A stretch of 30,304 bases of DNA from an uncultured Rhodocyclaceae bacterium. Its GTDB lineage: Bacteria; Pseudomonadota; Gammaproteobacteria; Burkholderiales; Rhodocyclaceae. The position numbers and the translations under genes were made by a program. Positions within the stretch are counted from its first letter, which is position 1. Each line of letters opens with the position of its first letter. Where the stretch lies: positions 1-30,304 of the forward strand of contig URNG01000027.1 of NCBI GenBank assembly GCA_900549295.1. The letters are read 5' to 3'. Below, piece after piece: positions 8,502-16,219 of the stretch. The notes under the pieces are model-generated. The model was not told the origin of the DNA. It made no database searches and worked only from the letters and a program-made list of their open reading frames with translations.

Positions 8502-9569
8502 GTGAGCCGACCCAAGAATGATGCCTTCCTGCGCGCGCTGCTGAAGGAACCGACCGAATTCACCCCACTCTGGATGATGCGTCAGGCCGGGCGCTATCTG
8601 CCCGAATACTGCGCCACCCGCAAGCGGGCCGGGAATTTCCTCAACCTGTGCAAGTCGCCCGCCATGGCCTGCGAAGTGACCCTGCAGCCGCTCGCCCGCT
8701 ACGATCTGGACGCCGCCATCCTTTTTTCCGACATCCTCACCGTGCCGGACGCGATGGGCCTGGGCCTGTATTTCGCCGAGGGCGAGGGGCCGAAATTCGA
8801 GCGGCCGCTGCGCGAGGAATGGGCGATCAACAACCTGAGCGCGCCCGATCCCTACGACCATCTCGGTTACGTCATGGACGCGGTGTCCGAGATCCGCCGC
8901 GCGCTCGACAACTCGGTGCCGCTGATCGGCTTCTCCGGCAGCCCCTACACGCTGGCCTGCTACATGATCGAAGGACAGGGTTCCTCCGATTTCCGCCACA
9001 TCAAGGGCATGCTCTACAGCCGCCCGGACCTGCTGCACAAGATTCTCGACGTCACCACCGAGTCCGTCATCCGCTACCTGAACGCCCAGATCGACTCCGG
9101 CGCGCAGGCGGTGATGATCTTCGACACCTGGGGCGGCTCGCTGTCGGCCTCGGCCTACAAGGAATTCTCGCTCGCCTACATGCAGCGCATCGTCGCCCGT
9201 CTGAAGAAGGAAAAGGGCGGCCAGCGCATCCCCAGCATCGTGTTCACCAAGAACGGCGGACTCTGGCTGGAAGACATCGCCGCCATCGGCTGCGACGGCG
9301 TCGGCCTGGACTGGGGCATCGACATCGGCACGGCGCGCCGCCAGGTCGGCGACAAGGTGGCCTTGCAGGGCAACATCGACCCCAACGTACTTTTCGGCAC
9401 GCCGGAAACCATCGCCGCCGAAGCGAAGAAGGTGCTCGACAGCTTCGGGCCGGGCAATACCGGCCACGTGTTCAACCTCGGCCACGGCATCTCGCAATAC
9501 ACCCCGCCGGAAAACGTCACGGTGCTGGTCGAAACCGTCCATGCCCACAGCCGCACACTGCGTAAGTAA
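8502..9569 (+). CDS. hemE: uroporphyrinogen III decarboxylase HemE
   Basis: A 355-residue cytoplasmic enzyme of haem synthesis converting uroporphyrinogen III to coproporphyrinogen III. Diagnostic motifs are clear: PLWMMRQAGRYLPEY near the N-terminus (substrate-binding Arg), ILFSDILTVPDAMG (catalytic Asp), GFSGSPYTLACYMIEG and the C-terminal FNLGHGI with its His. Length is standard. The start is GTG at 8502, with GGAG about 6-9 bp upstream; it gives the usual short N-terminus and no better start is seen. It is 56 bp after trkH and is the last gene before a 249-bp non-coding gap. Confidence 0.96.
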   Translation: MSRPKNDAFLRALLKEPTEFTPLWMMRQAGRYLPEYCATRKRAGNFLNLCKSPAMACEVTLQPLARYDLDAAILFSDILTVPDAMGLGLYFAEGEGPKFERPLREEWAINNLSAPDPYDHLGYVMDAVSEIRRALDNSVPLIGFSGSPYTLACYMIEGQGSSDFRHIKGMLYSRPDLLHKILDVTTESVIRYLNAQIDSGAQAVMIFDTWGGSLSASAYKEFSLAYMQRIVARLKKEKGGQRIPSIVFTKNGGLWLEDIAAIGCDGVGLDWGIDIGTARRQVGDKVALQGNIDPNVLFGTPETIAAEAKKVLDSFGPGNTGHVFNLGHGISQYTPPENVTVLVETVHAHSRTLRK

Positions 9570-9582
9570 GGACTAACTGAAA

Positions 9583-9621
9583 CGCCGGGGCTTGACTTAT
9601 GCACAAGTTTTTTGCCCCGGC
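9583..9621 (+). repeat. GC-rich inverted repeat after hemE, with a DnaA-box-like core in the loop
   Basis: GCCGGGGC at 9584-9591 pairs perfectly with GCCCCGGC at 9614-9621. The T-run (9608-9613) lies inside the loop, not after the stem, so it is not a standard intrinsic terminator, although it could still fold at the hemE 3' end. The loop also holds TTATGCACA (9597-9605), matching the DnaA box consensus TTWTNCACA. Confidence 0.5.
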
Positions 9622-9731
9622 AGCCAACATTCGGCAGCGTATTGGCTTGACAGTCCGACAAATTTACAAGTCATTGATTTTATTGTGTTTTGGTTTTTTG
9701 CCCATGCTTGCAGCAAAAAGACAAAACCCTT

Positions 9732-9756
9732 TAGAAACGCCCACTTAGCGTTTCTA
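9732..9756. repeat. 9-bp perfect inverted repeat in the hemE-priA gap
   Basis: TAGAAACGC (9732-9740) and GCGTTTCTA (9748-9756) are perfect reverse complements around a seven-base loop. No T-run follows on the + strand. It could be an operator or a hairpin in the priA leader. Between this and 9660 the sequence is AT-rich, unlike its surroundings. Confidence 0.4.
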
Positions 9757-9776
9757 CTCCGTGATAACTCACAGAC

Positions 9777-9799
9777 TTATCCACAGTTTTTGTGGACAA
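9777..9799. promoter_or_regulatory. inverted pair of DnaA boxes upstream of priA
   Basis: TTATCCACA (9777-9785) is an exact strong DnaA box. TGTGGACAA (9791-9799) is a box on the opposite strand (TTGTCCACA), five bases away. A third consensus match is at 9597-9605. The AT-rich stretch around 9660-9715 lies between them. The pair ends 19 bp before the preferred priA start, so DnaA binding could regulate priA or mark an origin-like site. Confidence 0.55.
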
Positions 9800-9818
9800 G
9801 TACAGACTCTCTCCCGCC

Positions 9819-11801
9819 ATGCCGATTCTGCGCGTTGCGCTCGATGTGCCGCTCCATCGCCTGTTCGACTACCAGCTTGCCGATGCCACCCCGGCAGACA
9901 TCGGCCGGCGCGTGCGCGTGCCTTTCGGACGCGGTGAAAAAATCGGTGTCGTCGTCGCCGTTGGCGCAAGCAGCGATTGGCCGCTGGAACAACTGAAAAC
10001 CGCCCAGCGCGTCGAGGACGATCTGCCCGCCCTGCCGCCCGATTTTTTCCAGCTGCTGGAATTTGCAAGCACTTACTATCAGGCCCCGCTCGGTGAAACC
10101 GTACTTTCCGCTCTGCCCGCCGGACTGAAACGGCTCAACCCGCCGGAACGGCGCAATGGCCGCCGCAGTCGCTCCCCCGAGGCGCTGCCCAAGCCGGAAC
10201 TCACCGCCGAGCAAGCCGCCGTGATCGACGCCGTGGACGTCGACGGCGGCTTCGTGCCGCATTTGTTGTTCGGCGTCACCGGCAGTGGCAAGACCGAAGT
10301 CTATCTGCGCCTGATCGAACGCACCTTGGCGCTTGGGCGGCAAACCCTGCTGCTGGTGCCGGAAATCAACCTCACGCCGCAGCTCGAAGCGCGGGTGCGC
10401 GCGCGCTTTCCCGAGCAGACCGTGGTGGCGCTGCACAGCGAACTCGCCGAAGCCGCGCGCGAGCGGCACTGGCTGCAGGCGCTGCGCGGCGAGGCCGACA
10501 TCGTGCTCGGCACACGGCTGTCCATCTTCACGCCGCTGCCGCGCCTGGGACTGATCCTGGTCGATGAGGAACACGACGCGTCCTTCAAGCAGCAGGACGG
10601 CATGCGCTATTCGGCGCGTGATCTGGCCATCGTGCGCGCCCGCCAGCAGAATCTGCCCATCCTGTTCGGCTCGGCCACGCCCGCCCTGGAAAGCTGGGCC
10701 AATGCCGAAAGCGGGCGCTACCGGCGGCATTTCCTCTGCCAGCGCGCCAACCCGCAGGCGCAATTGCCCCCGGTGCGGATTCTCGACACGCGCCAGATCA
10801 GGTTGCAGGAAGGTCTGGCCGACCCCCTGCTGAGCGCGATCCAAACCCGCCTGGATCGCGGCGAACAAAGCCTGGTTTTCCTCAACCGGCGCGGCTACGC
10901 CCCGGTGCTGGCCTGCGCCGCCTGCGGCTGGATTTCCCGCTGCCAGCGATGCGCCGCCAATCTGGTCGTGCATCGCGCCGATCACTGCCTGCGCTGCCAC
11001 CACTGCGGTTTCGAAGCCCGCATTCCGCGCGCCTGTCCCACCTGCGGCAATCAGGACATCCAGGCTTTCGGGCGCGGCACCCAGCGCCTGGAAAGCTGGT
11101 TGCAGGAACGCTTTCCGCAGGCGCGCATCCTGCGCGTCGACCGCGATGCGGTAAAAAGCCGCAAGCAGTGGGAAGACATCCTCACGCGCATCCACGGCGG
11201 CGAGGCCGACATCCTGGTCGGCACGCAGATGCTCGCCAAGGGACACGATTTTCCGCAACTCACGCTGGTGGGCGTGCTCGGTGCCGATGCGGCATTGTTT
11301 GCCGCCGACTGGCGCGCGCCGGAGCATTTGTTCGCCCAGCTGATGCAGGTTGCCGGGCGGGCCGGGCGGGCCGAACTACCGGGCGAGGTCATCATCCAGA
11401 CGCAGTACCCGGATCACCCGCTCTTTGCCGCGCTGGTCGCCCAGGATTACCCCAGCTTCGCCCAAAACCAGCTGCAGGAGCGCGCCCAGGCCGGTTTTCC
11501 GCCCTACACCTTTCACGCCATCCTGCGCGCCGAAGCGCCGCAGATGGCGGACGCGCTCGCTTTCCTGCACGCCGCAGCCGCCTTGCCGGAAGCAGCGGAA
11601 CAGGATGGCGTCAGCATCTACGATCCGGTGCCGATGCGCATGGCGCGTCTGGCCAATCTCGAACGCGCGCAACTTCTGGTCGAATCACCCTCGCGCCCAG
11701 CCCTGCAACACTTCCTGCCGCGCTGGCGGACCGCCCTGGAACGCCTGCGCAGCCCGCGCCAATTGCGCTGGCACATCGAAGTCGATCCGCTGGAGTGCTG
11801 A
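9819..11801 (+). CDS. priA: primosomal replication-restart helicase PriA
   Basis: A 660-residue 3'-5' DNA helicase that reloads the replisome at stalled forks. An N-terminal DNA-binding region begins LRVALDVPLHRLFDY, and the helicase core has Walker A GVTGSGKTEVYLRL and DEEH in LVDEEHDASFKQQDG. A zinc-binding insertion with eight cysteines (about 10915-11050; CAAC, CQRC, CLRC, CPTC) and the C-terminal helicase lobe with QMLAKGHDFP and QVAGRAGR follow. Length is typical or slightly short. ATG at 9819 is preferred; an in-frame GTG at 9792 lies inside the DnaA-box pair and would add nine unlike residues. Confidence 0.95.
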   Translation: MPILRVALDVPLHRLFDYQLADATPADIGRRVRVPFGRGEKIGVVVAVGASSDWPLEQLKTAQRVEDDLPALPPDFFQLLEFASTYYQAPLGETVLSALPAGLKRLNPPERRNGRRSRSPEALPKPELTAEQAAVIDAVDVDGGFVPHLLFGVTGSGKTEVYLRLIERTLALGRQTLLLVPEINLTPQLEARVRARFPEQTVVALHSELAEAARERHWLQALRGEADIVLGTRLSIFTPLPRLGLILVDEEHDASFKQQDGMRYSARDLAIVRARQQNLPILFGSATPALESWANAESGRYRRHFLCQRANPQAQLPPVRILDTRQIRLQEGLADPLLSAIQTRLDRGEQSLVFLNRRGYAPVLACAACGWISRCQRCAANLVVHRADHCLRCHHCGFEARIPRACPTCGNQDIQAFGRGTQRLESWLQERFPQARILRVDRDAVKSRKQWEDILTRIHGGEADILVGTQMLAKGHDFPQLTLVGVLGADAALFAADWRAPEHLFAQLMQVAGRAGRAELPGEVIIQTQYPDHPLFAALVAQDYPSFAQNQLQERAQAGFPPYTFHAILRAEAPQMADALAFLHAAAALPEAAEQDGVSIYDPVPMRMARLANLERAQLLVESPSRPALQHFLPRWRTALERLRSPRQLRWHIEVDPLEC

Positions 11802-11852
11802 CCGGCACGGCCCTTGCTTGGTGTTCTTCCCGAATACCGCCAAGGAGCCGTC

Positions 11853-12854
11853 ATGAAAATCGAAGCCTCTGCCATTCAGCTGTCGGCCAGCCATGAAGCC
11901 AGCCAGAGCCGCACGTTGAGCGCCGAATCCAGCGTCACCTTCCGCCAGATGCTGGGCGGATTCGCTGAAGAAAAAACCGGCAGCGATCTGCACGAACGGG
12001 TACGCAGACTGCTGGAAAGCCTGATCGAACGCATCATCGCGGCGCTGGAAGGGCGCAGTTGCCGGACGGAGAACCCGCTATTCGACACGGCAAGCCCCTT
12101 TGCGGAAAGCAGTCCGGAAAACCCCGCGCAAACCGGGCGCGGCAGTCAGGAAATCCACTGGCAAACGACCCTGTGCGAAACCGTGCGCGAATCCGAGCGC
12201 ACCACGGTATGCGGCAAGGGCTGGGTAAAAACCAGCGACGGCCGGGAAATCAGCCTCGATTACACGCTCAACATGGAACGCAATTACGAATCCGTGCGCT
12301 ACAGCGAAACGAGCGGCAGCGTCATTCTCAAAGACCCGCTGATGCTCTCTTTCGACGGCGCTGCCTGCGAACTCACCAGCGAGCGCATCGCCTTCGATCT
12401 CGCTGCCGACGGCTCCGCCCAATGGATTCCGCAGCCCGGCGGCAACAGCTGTTTTCTCGTCTGGGACCGCAACGGCAATGGCCGCGCCGATGACGGCAGC
12501 GAATTGTTCGGCACACAGAGCGGCAACGGTTTTGCCGATCTGGCCCAACTCGACCACGACGGCAACGGCTGGATCGACGAAGCCGACCCGGCCTTCAAGG
12601 AACTCGGCCTGTGGTTTTCCGACCGCTACACGGGGCTGGCCGATGCCGGTATCGGCGCCCTGTTCACCGGCTCAGTCAACGCGCCATTCTCCCTGAAAGA
12701 CAGCGAAAACAACCTGCTCGGGCAGATCCGCGATGCCGGGTTGTATCTGTTCGAGGACGGGCGCAGCGGCTGGCTGCAACAGGTCGATCTAGCCGTCGGC
12801 ACGTCCGCGCCGGGGCAGGATGAACCAAGCGAACGCCAGCACCTGACAGGCTAG
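11853..12854 (+). CDS. EF-hand/dockerin-type calcium-binding protein of unknown role
   Basis: A 333-residue protein with two calcium-loop signatures: DRNGNGRADDGSE (from about residue 205) and DHDGNGWIDEADP (from about residue 234), followed by FKELGLW. The same pairing, with a GSELFG link, occurs in conserved proteobacterial hypotheticals and in some large repeat adhesins. The N-terminal half (residues 1-110) is polar, with a helical stretch LHERVRRLLESLIERIIAALEG. A middle region (GREISLDYTLNMERNYE) is shared by such hypotheticals, to my memory. No signal peptide is seen, so it is cytoplasmic or exported by a non-Sec route. ATG at 11853 follows AAGGAG. It is 51 bp after priA and its 3' end overlaps the convergent transporter by 66 bp. 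Confidence 0.7.
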   Translation: MKIEASAIQLSASHEASQSRTLSAESSVTFRQMLGGFAEEKTGSDLHERVRRLLESLIERIIAALEGRSCRTENPLFDTASPFAESSPENPAQTGRGSQEIHWQTTLCETVRESERTTVCGKGWVKTSDGREISLDYTLNMERNYESVRYSETSGSVILKDPLMLSFDGAACELTSERIAFDLAADGSAQWIPQPGGNSCFLVWDRNGNGRADDGSELFGTQSGNGFADLAQLDHDGNGWIDEADPAFKELGLWFSDRYTGLADAGIGALFTGSVNAPFSLKDSENNLLGQIRDAGLYLFEDGRSGWLQQVDLAVGTSAPGQDEPSERQHLTG

Positions 12855-14024
12855 GAGCAGGAAAAAGGCGGTGCGGTAGGCCTCGGCGCTGCTCAGACCC
12901 GCAGCGTGCAGCGCGTCGACCAAACCGCCGATGCCCCATTGCAAGCCAAAAGCACCAGCAAAGACCAGCAGGTTGAACGCGGTGCTGGCGCGTCCCGACC
13001 AATGCGCAGGAAACGCCTGCGCCACCAGGGAATAGGCAATGTTGGCCAGCGAGAAACAGGCGCCGAGGAGCGGCCACAGGAAATCGCCGCCGAACTGCGG
13101 CCACAGGCAGATCGACGCCAGCGCCGCGCAGGCGATGCACATCGCCCACTGATAAAGGCGGGCGAGCGACAGGCCGCGATGCACCAGCGCCGTGGCGAAA
13201 AAGCCGATGCCGAGGAAACCAGCCAGCATGGCAATGCCCATCCAGGTCAGGCGCGCCGCCACGGCGGCACCGTCCAGATGCTCCAACACATTCATCCAAC
13301 GTGAAGCCCACAGCCCCTGCACGGCCATGAAGCCGCCGATGAAGGCAAAACCCATCGGCGCGTAACGCTGAAAATGCGGGTCGGCAAAAATTGCCCGCAA
13401 CTCGGCAAACTGCTGGCGCAGCGGCACCGTCGGCGCGCTGCCGTCCTTGTCCGGCACCACCCGCCAGAGGATGGCGGCCACCAGCAGCGTCAGCACCGCC
13501 AGCGCCAGCACGATGCCCCGCCAGTGGGTCATTTCCAGCGCCATTTCCAGAGGCTTCGCCGCCACCAGCGCACCCAGCCCACCCGCCGCCATGATCCAGC
13601 CGGTCATGCCGGCCAGACGCTCGGGCGGAAACCACAGGGTAAAGGCTTTCATCGAAGCCATCAGGCAGGCCGATACCCCCAGACCGATCAGAGCGCGGCC
13701 CAGCGTCAGGCCGGCAAGGCCATCGGCCAGCGCGAAAATCGTCGCACCGCCCGCCGCCACGGCGAGCAGCACGGCTTCGACCCGGCGCGGCCCGAACCGG
13801 TCGAGCAGGATGCCCAAGGGAATCTGTGCCGCGCCGAAAGCGAGAAAATAGGCGCTGGTCAGCAAACCCAGCGCATTGTCCGGCAACGCAAGTTCGCCCG
13901 CGATGACCGGCCCAAGAATGGCATTGACGGTGCGGTAGAGGTAAGACAGGAAATACCCTGCCGCAAACGGCAGGAGCAGGCACAGGATCAGGTTGGGGGC
14001 GGCCCCGGGGCGGGAATCGGGCAT
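12789..14024 (-). CDS. major facilitator superfamily (MFS) transporter
   Basis: A 411-residue inner-membrane secondary transporter with about twelve hydrophobic helices in two halves. The MFS loop 2-3 signature appears as GILLDRFGPRRVEAVLL, and a typical N-terminal helix (FAAGYFLSYLYRTVNAILGPVI) precedes it. Substrate cannot be read from sequence. Two starts are possible: ATG at 14024, or GTG at 14033, three codons upstream. The GTG lies inside the parS palindrome (14027-14040), and neither has a clear ribosome binding site; I prefer the ATG. It lies downstream of the methyltransferase-like gene on the same strand and overlaps the EF-hand gene tail to tail. Confidence 0.85.
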   Translation of the reverse strand: MPDSRPGAAPNLILCLLLPFAAGYFLSYLYRTVNAILGPVIAGELALPDNALGLLTSAYFLAFGAAQIPLGILLDRFGPRRVEAVLLAVAAGGATIFALADGLAGLTLGRALIGLGVSACLMASMKAFTLWFPPERLAGMTGWIMAAGGLGALVAAKPLEMALEMTHWRGIVLALAVLTLLVAAILWRVVPDKDGSAPTVPLRQQFAELRAIFADPHFQRYAPMGFAFIGGFMAVQGLWASRWMNVLEHLDGAAVAARLTWMGIAMLAGFLGIGFFATALVHRGLSLARLYQWAMCIACAALASICLWPQFGGDFLWPLLGACFSLANIAYSLVAQAFPAHWSGRASTAFNLLVFAGAFGLQWGIGGLVDALHAAGLSSAEAYRTAFFLLLACQVLAFAWFILPRRGRADG

Positions 14025-14026
14025 GG

Positions 14027-14040
14027 GTTTCACGTGAAAC
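14027..14040. promoter_or_regulatory. parS-like ParB-binding site 1
   Basis: GTTTCACGTGAAAC is a perfect 14-bp palindrome matching the conserved ParB site core, embedded in GGTTTCACGTGAAACG. It sits in the 91-bp gap immediately upstream of the MFS gene. An identical 16-mer recurs at 29575-29590. parS sites nucleate ParB for chromosome segregation and cluster near the origin. Confidence 0.85.
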
Positions 14041-14115
14041 GTTGCGCCCGGCGACAGGGGCGGGCAGGCGCAGAGGGAAAAGCGAAAGGGCGCAGATTCT
14101 ACGGCACGGCACGCC

Positions 14116-14760
14116 TTACACGCGCACCGCGACCCCTTTCACATTGCCCCAGGTGGTCGTCAGCGTACGCAGGACGCTGGCACCGGATTCGAGCAGCAGC
14201 AGGAACAGATCGCGCTCGGAATAGAGACAGACCTTTTCGGGAATCCCGTACTTGTCCGCCATGGCCGGAGACAACTCGGCGAAACGCTCGTAAATCGACT
14301 GCTCGCGCCCGGCATACCCCTCGCCCACCTCGGAATGCAGACCGAGAATGGAAATGTAGAGCTTGCCGCCGATACGCAGTTTCTTCATCAGTTGACGGAT
14401 TTTTTCCTTGCCCTGGGCGTAGGGCAGATGGCACAGACCGTGCCGCAGAACGATGATGTCGTAACGCACATCGTCCCCCTCGTCAGGTGGGCTGGGCGGC
14501 TGGCAGGCGGCGAAGCGGATCGCCCCATGATGACCGGCGGCCAGGATGCGGTTTTCGGTTTCCTGCTGCAACCCGGCATCGTCGGCCACCGTCACCTGCG
14601 CCCCGAGCTGGGCAAAGCGCCCGGCCAGGCGGCAGCGCCCAGCCGGCAGAACGAGCACGGAAACATGATGCTCTATCCGCTGGCGCTTGACGCATTCCTC
14701 CAAAGCCAGTTGCTGAATGGCATCCTGATCTTCCACCCACGGTTGCGCTTGCGTATTCAT
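14116..14760 (-). CDS. class I methyltransferase-like protein, degenerate SAM site
   Basis: A 214-residue protein that looks like a SAM-methyltransferase fold. The first strand and loop appear as VSVLVLPAGRCRLAGRFAQLGAQVTVADD, where the usual GxGxG is missing. It continues with YDIIVLRHGLCHLPYAQGKEKIRQLMKKLRIGGKLYISILG, which fits motif IV and the post-motif helix. The end TTTWGNVKGVAVRV is predicted beta. I cannot name a substrate. ATG at 14760 has AAGGAG close upstream and is preferred over an upstream in-frame start that adds 46 low-complexity residues. It lies upstream of the MFS gene on the same strand with a parS between them. Confidence 0.65.
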   Translation of the reverse strand: MNTQAQPWVEDQDAIQQLALEECVKRQRIEHHVSVLVLPAGRCRLAGRFAQLGAQVTVADDAGLQQETENRILAAGHHGAIRFAACQPPSPPDEGDDVRYDIIVLRHGLCHLPYAQGKEKIRQLMKKLRIGGKLYISILGLHSEVGEGYAGREQSIYERFAELSPAMADKYGIPEKVCLYSERDLFLLLLESGASVLRTLTTTWGNVKGVAVRV

Positions 14761-15169
14761 GCCCGTCTCCTTTTTCGGCCATTCTGCCCGAGGGAAGATG
14801 CCTCTGGCAACCGCAGGCTGCGGCAGGGTCAAAATTACGCAGAACACGCCACGCATCCCCCCTTCCCCGCCCCGCCTCCTGCGGGCAGCTCGTGCCATGA
14901 CGGATAATGAACCGTCTTATTCAATAAACATGATCTTCATCTTTCCATATGCTGCGAGCAAGCGTTCTCGCAGATATCCCGATTTCAGGCAGGCCTAAAT
15001 CATGACAATGGGTTTTACAAAAATCGGCATTCAATCAGATCAGGTCAGAACTACGAATGCACGGCGGGAAGCGGCGCGCTCGGGAGCGGAAACCGTTGCC
15101 CGCATGGGGAGATGCCGTGCCCTCCCCGCTGCGCTATAGTGCGTCTTTCTTTAGCCGCAGGAAATCCCC
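14761..15169. other. 409-bp intergenic region, locally AT-rich, with small inverted repeats
   Basis: No convincing gene is seen. About 14898-15060 is visibly poorer in G+C than its surroundings. It holds a perfect 7-bp stem, CTGCGAG/CTCGCAG (14952-14958 and 14967-14973), and a 5-bp one, GACGG/CCGTC (14899-14903 and 14912-14916). A TATAGT (15135-15140) lies 30 bp before the DUF1840 gene and could be its -10 box, with no matching -35. It might hide a small RNA, but I cannot support that. Confidence 0.4.
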
Positions 15170-15514
15170 ATGGCCATGCTCGTTACTTTTGAATCCAGCG
15201 AAACGGGAGAGTTGTTCATGTACGCCGAAGTGGCACGCATGCTGTTCGACATCATAGGCAAGGAAGGCACGGCGCGCGGGGTGTTTACGCAGGCACAGAT
15301 GCTGCCGGCAGCGCAGAAATTGCAGGCGGCGGTGGACGAGGCGAAGGCTCAGGCAGCAGCGCCAATGCCGGATGACGAGCACGAGGATGCAACGCAGAAA
15401 CCCTTGCCGGTCAGCCTGCCGCAACGCGCCTGGCCGTTCATCGACATGCTGGAACGCACCGCCCGCAGCGGCCCGGAAGCGCACATCACCTGGCAGGCGG
15501 CGGCTGATTTCTGA
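15170..15514 (+). CDS. DUF1840 family protein
   Basis: A 114-residue small cytoplasmic protein of unknown function. It begins MAMLVTFESSETGELFMYAEVARMLF, matching the MLVTF...MY..HA..LL start of DUF1840. It ends with a VSLPQRAWPFIDMLERTARSG segment that corresponds to the conserved V.L.QRA.PL..ML block. The middle (about residues 50-85) is an alanine- and acid-rich linker. ATG at 15170 has AGGAA seven bases upstream; a second ATG two codons on is possible. It converges with the next gene with 49 bp between the stops. Confidence 0.8.
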   Translation: MAMLVTFESSETGELFMYAEVARMLFDIIGKEGTARGVFTQAQMLPAAQKLQAAVDEAKAQAAAPMPDDEHEDATQKPLPVSLPQRAWPFIDMLERTARSGPEAHITWQAAADF

Positions 15515-15563
15515 CGGCTGGCCACCCGGAAAATCCGCAGGGAGCTGCGTTCAGAAAACCCAC

Positions 15564-16139
15564 TCAGAAAAATTCGATGTCGTCTTCCTGCTCGCGCATT
15601 TCCTGATTGAAGCGCGCGACAGCCTCATGCACGGGCACACCCGCCATGACTGCCTCGAACATCGCGTTTTCCTCGCGGGTCGAATATTTGGCCTTGATGC
15701 GGTTTTGCAGATCCACCCACTCCTGCGGATTGTACAAACGCACCGGCTGGCCAACCAGATTGCTCAAATCACCCAGGCTATGGGTGACATGCGAGAGGCG
15801 CTGCACCAGCTTGTCGTAGAACTGGAAGGCAATGATGGCCTGATGCACCCGGTCGGCGACGTCGCCGGAATCGCCCAGGAGTTCGGCCCGGATTGCGCCC
15901 GCCGGCCCATCGCCGGGCAGACTGCTGATTTTCTGCAGCAAACCATGCATGCACTGGGCGATGGCAGTGAATGAAGTGGTCAGCACTTCGACCGAAGCAT
16001 TGCTGTCTTTCATCGCTGTTTCGATCTGCACGGCGGCCAGTTCCAGCATGAGCACAGTTTCGCGCACTTGGCTCCAGTTCAGGTCGGGTTTGCTGGCGCT
16101 GCTGCCACGGGTGTAACCGTTTTCTGTGTGATCGTTCAT
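15564..16139 (-). CDS. small helical protein with CheZ-like D-x3-Q motif
   Basis: A 191-residue, mostly helical, soluble protein without signal peptide. I do not recognise a named family. Residues 20-72 look like a long amphipathic helix. Residues 95-120 read VADRVHQAIIAFQFYDKLVQRLSHV, in which Asp109 and Gln113 have the same four-residue spacing and surroundings as the catalytic Asp/Gln of CheZ (QDFQDLTGQ). The tail is acidic and aromatic (EQEDDIEFF), loosely like the CheY-binding end of CheZ. A phosphatase or phospho-receiver-binding role is therefore possible but unproven. ATG at 16139 has AGGA upstream and is preferred over a 27-residue longer frame. It is divergent from the amidase. Confidence 0.6.
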   Translation of the reverse strand: MNDHTENGYTRGSSASKPDLNWSQVRETVLMLELAAVQIETAMKDSNASVEVLTTSFTAIAQCMHGLLQKISSLPGDGPAGAIRAELLGDSGDVADRVHQAIIAFQFYDKLVQRLSHVTHSLGDLSNLVGQPVRLYNPQEWVDLQNRIKAKYSTREENAMFEAVMAGVPVHEAVARFNQEMREQEDDIEFF

Positions 16140-16219
16140 GATGAAATCCTGACGTGCGACTGCTGAATATAGCGCAACTTGGGGTAGGCTGGCCGGCTTG
16201 TACCGAAGGCTTTTCAGCA

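Noticed and set aside
9583..9621. Intrinsic terminator for hemE
   Set aside because: The T-run is inside the loop instead of after the stem, so it does not meet the usual form; kept only as an inverted repeat.
9677..9691. A 15-mer TTTTTTGCCCCGGCA shared between the hemE-priA gap (9608-9622) and the cptA upstream region (19677-19691)
   Set aside because: Only two copies, short and partly homopolymeric; no function suggested. The coordinates given here span neither copy fully as a feature and are only a pointer.
9570..9818. Definite oriC call
   Set aside because: Gene direction does not change across it, dnaA is not in the window, and only three boxes are clear; reported as a hypothesis.
9792..9818. 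GTG at 9792 as priA start
   Set aside because: It lies within the inverted DnaA-box pair and adds residues not typical of PriA; ATG 9819 begins the conserved domain.
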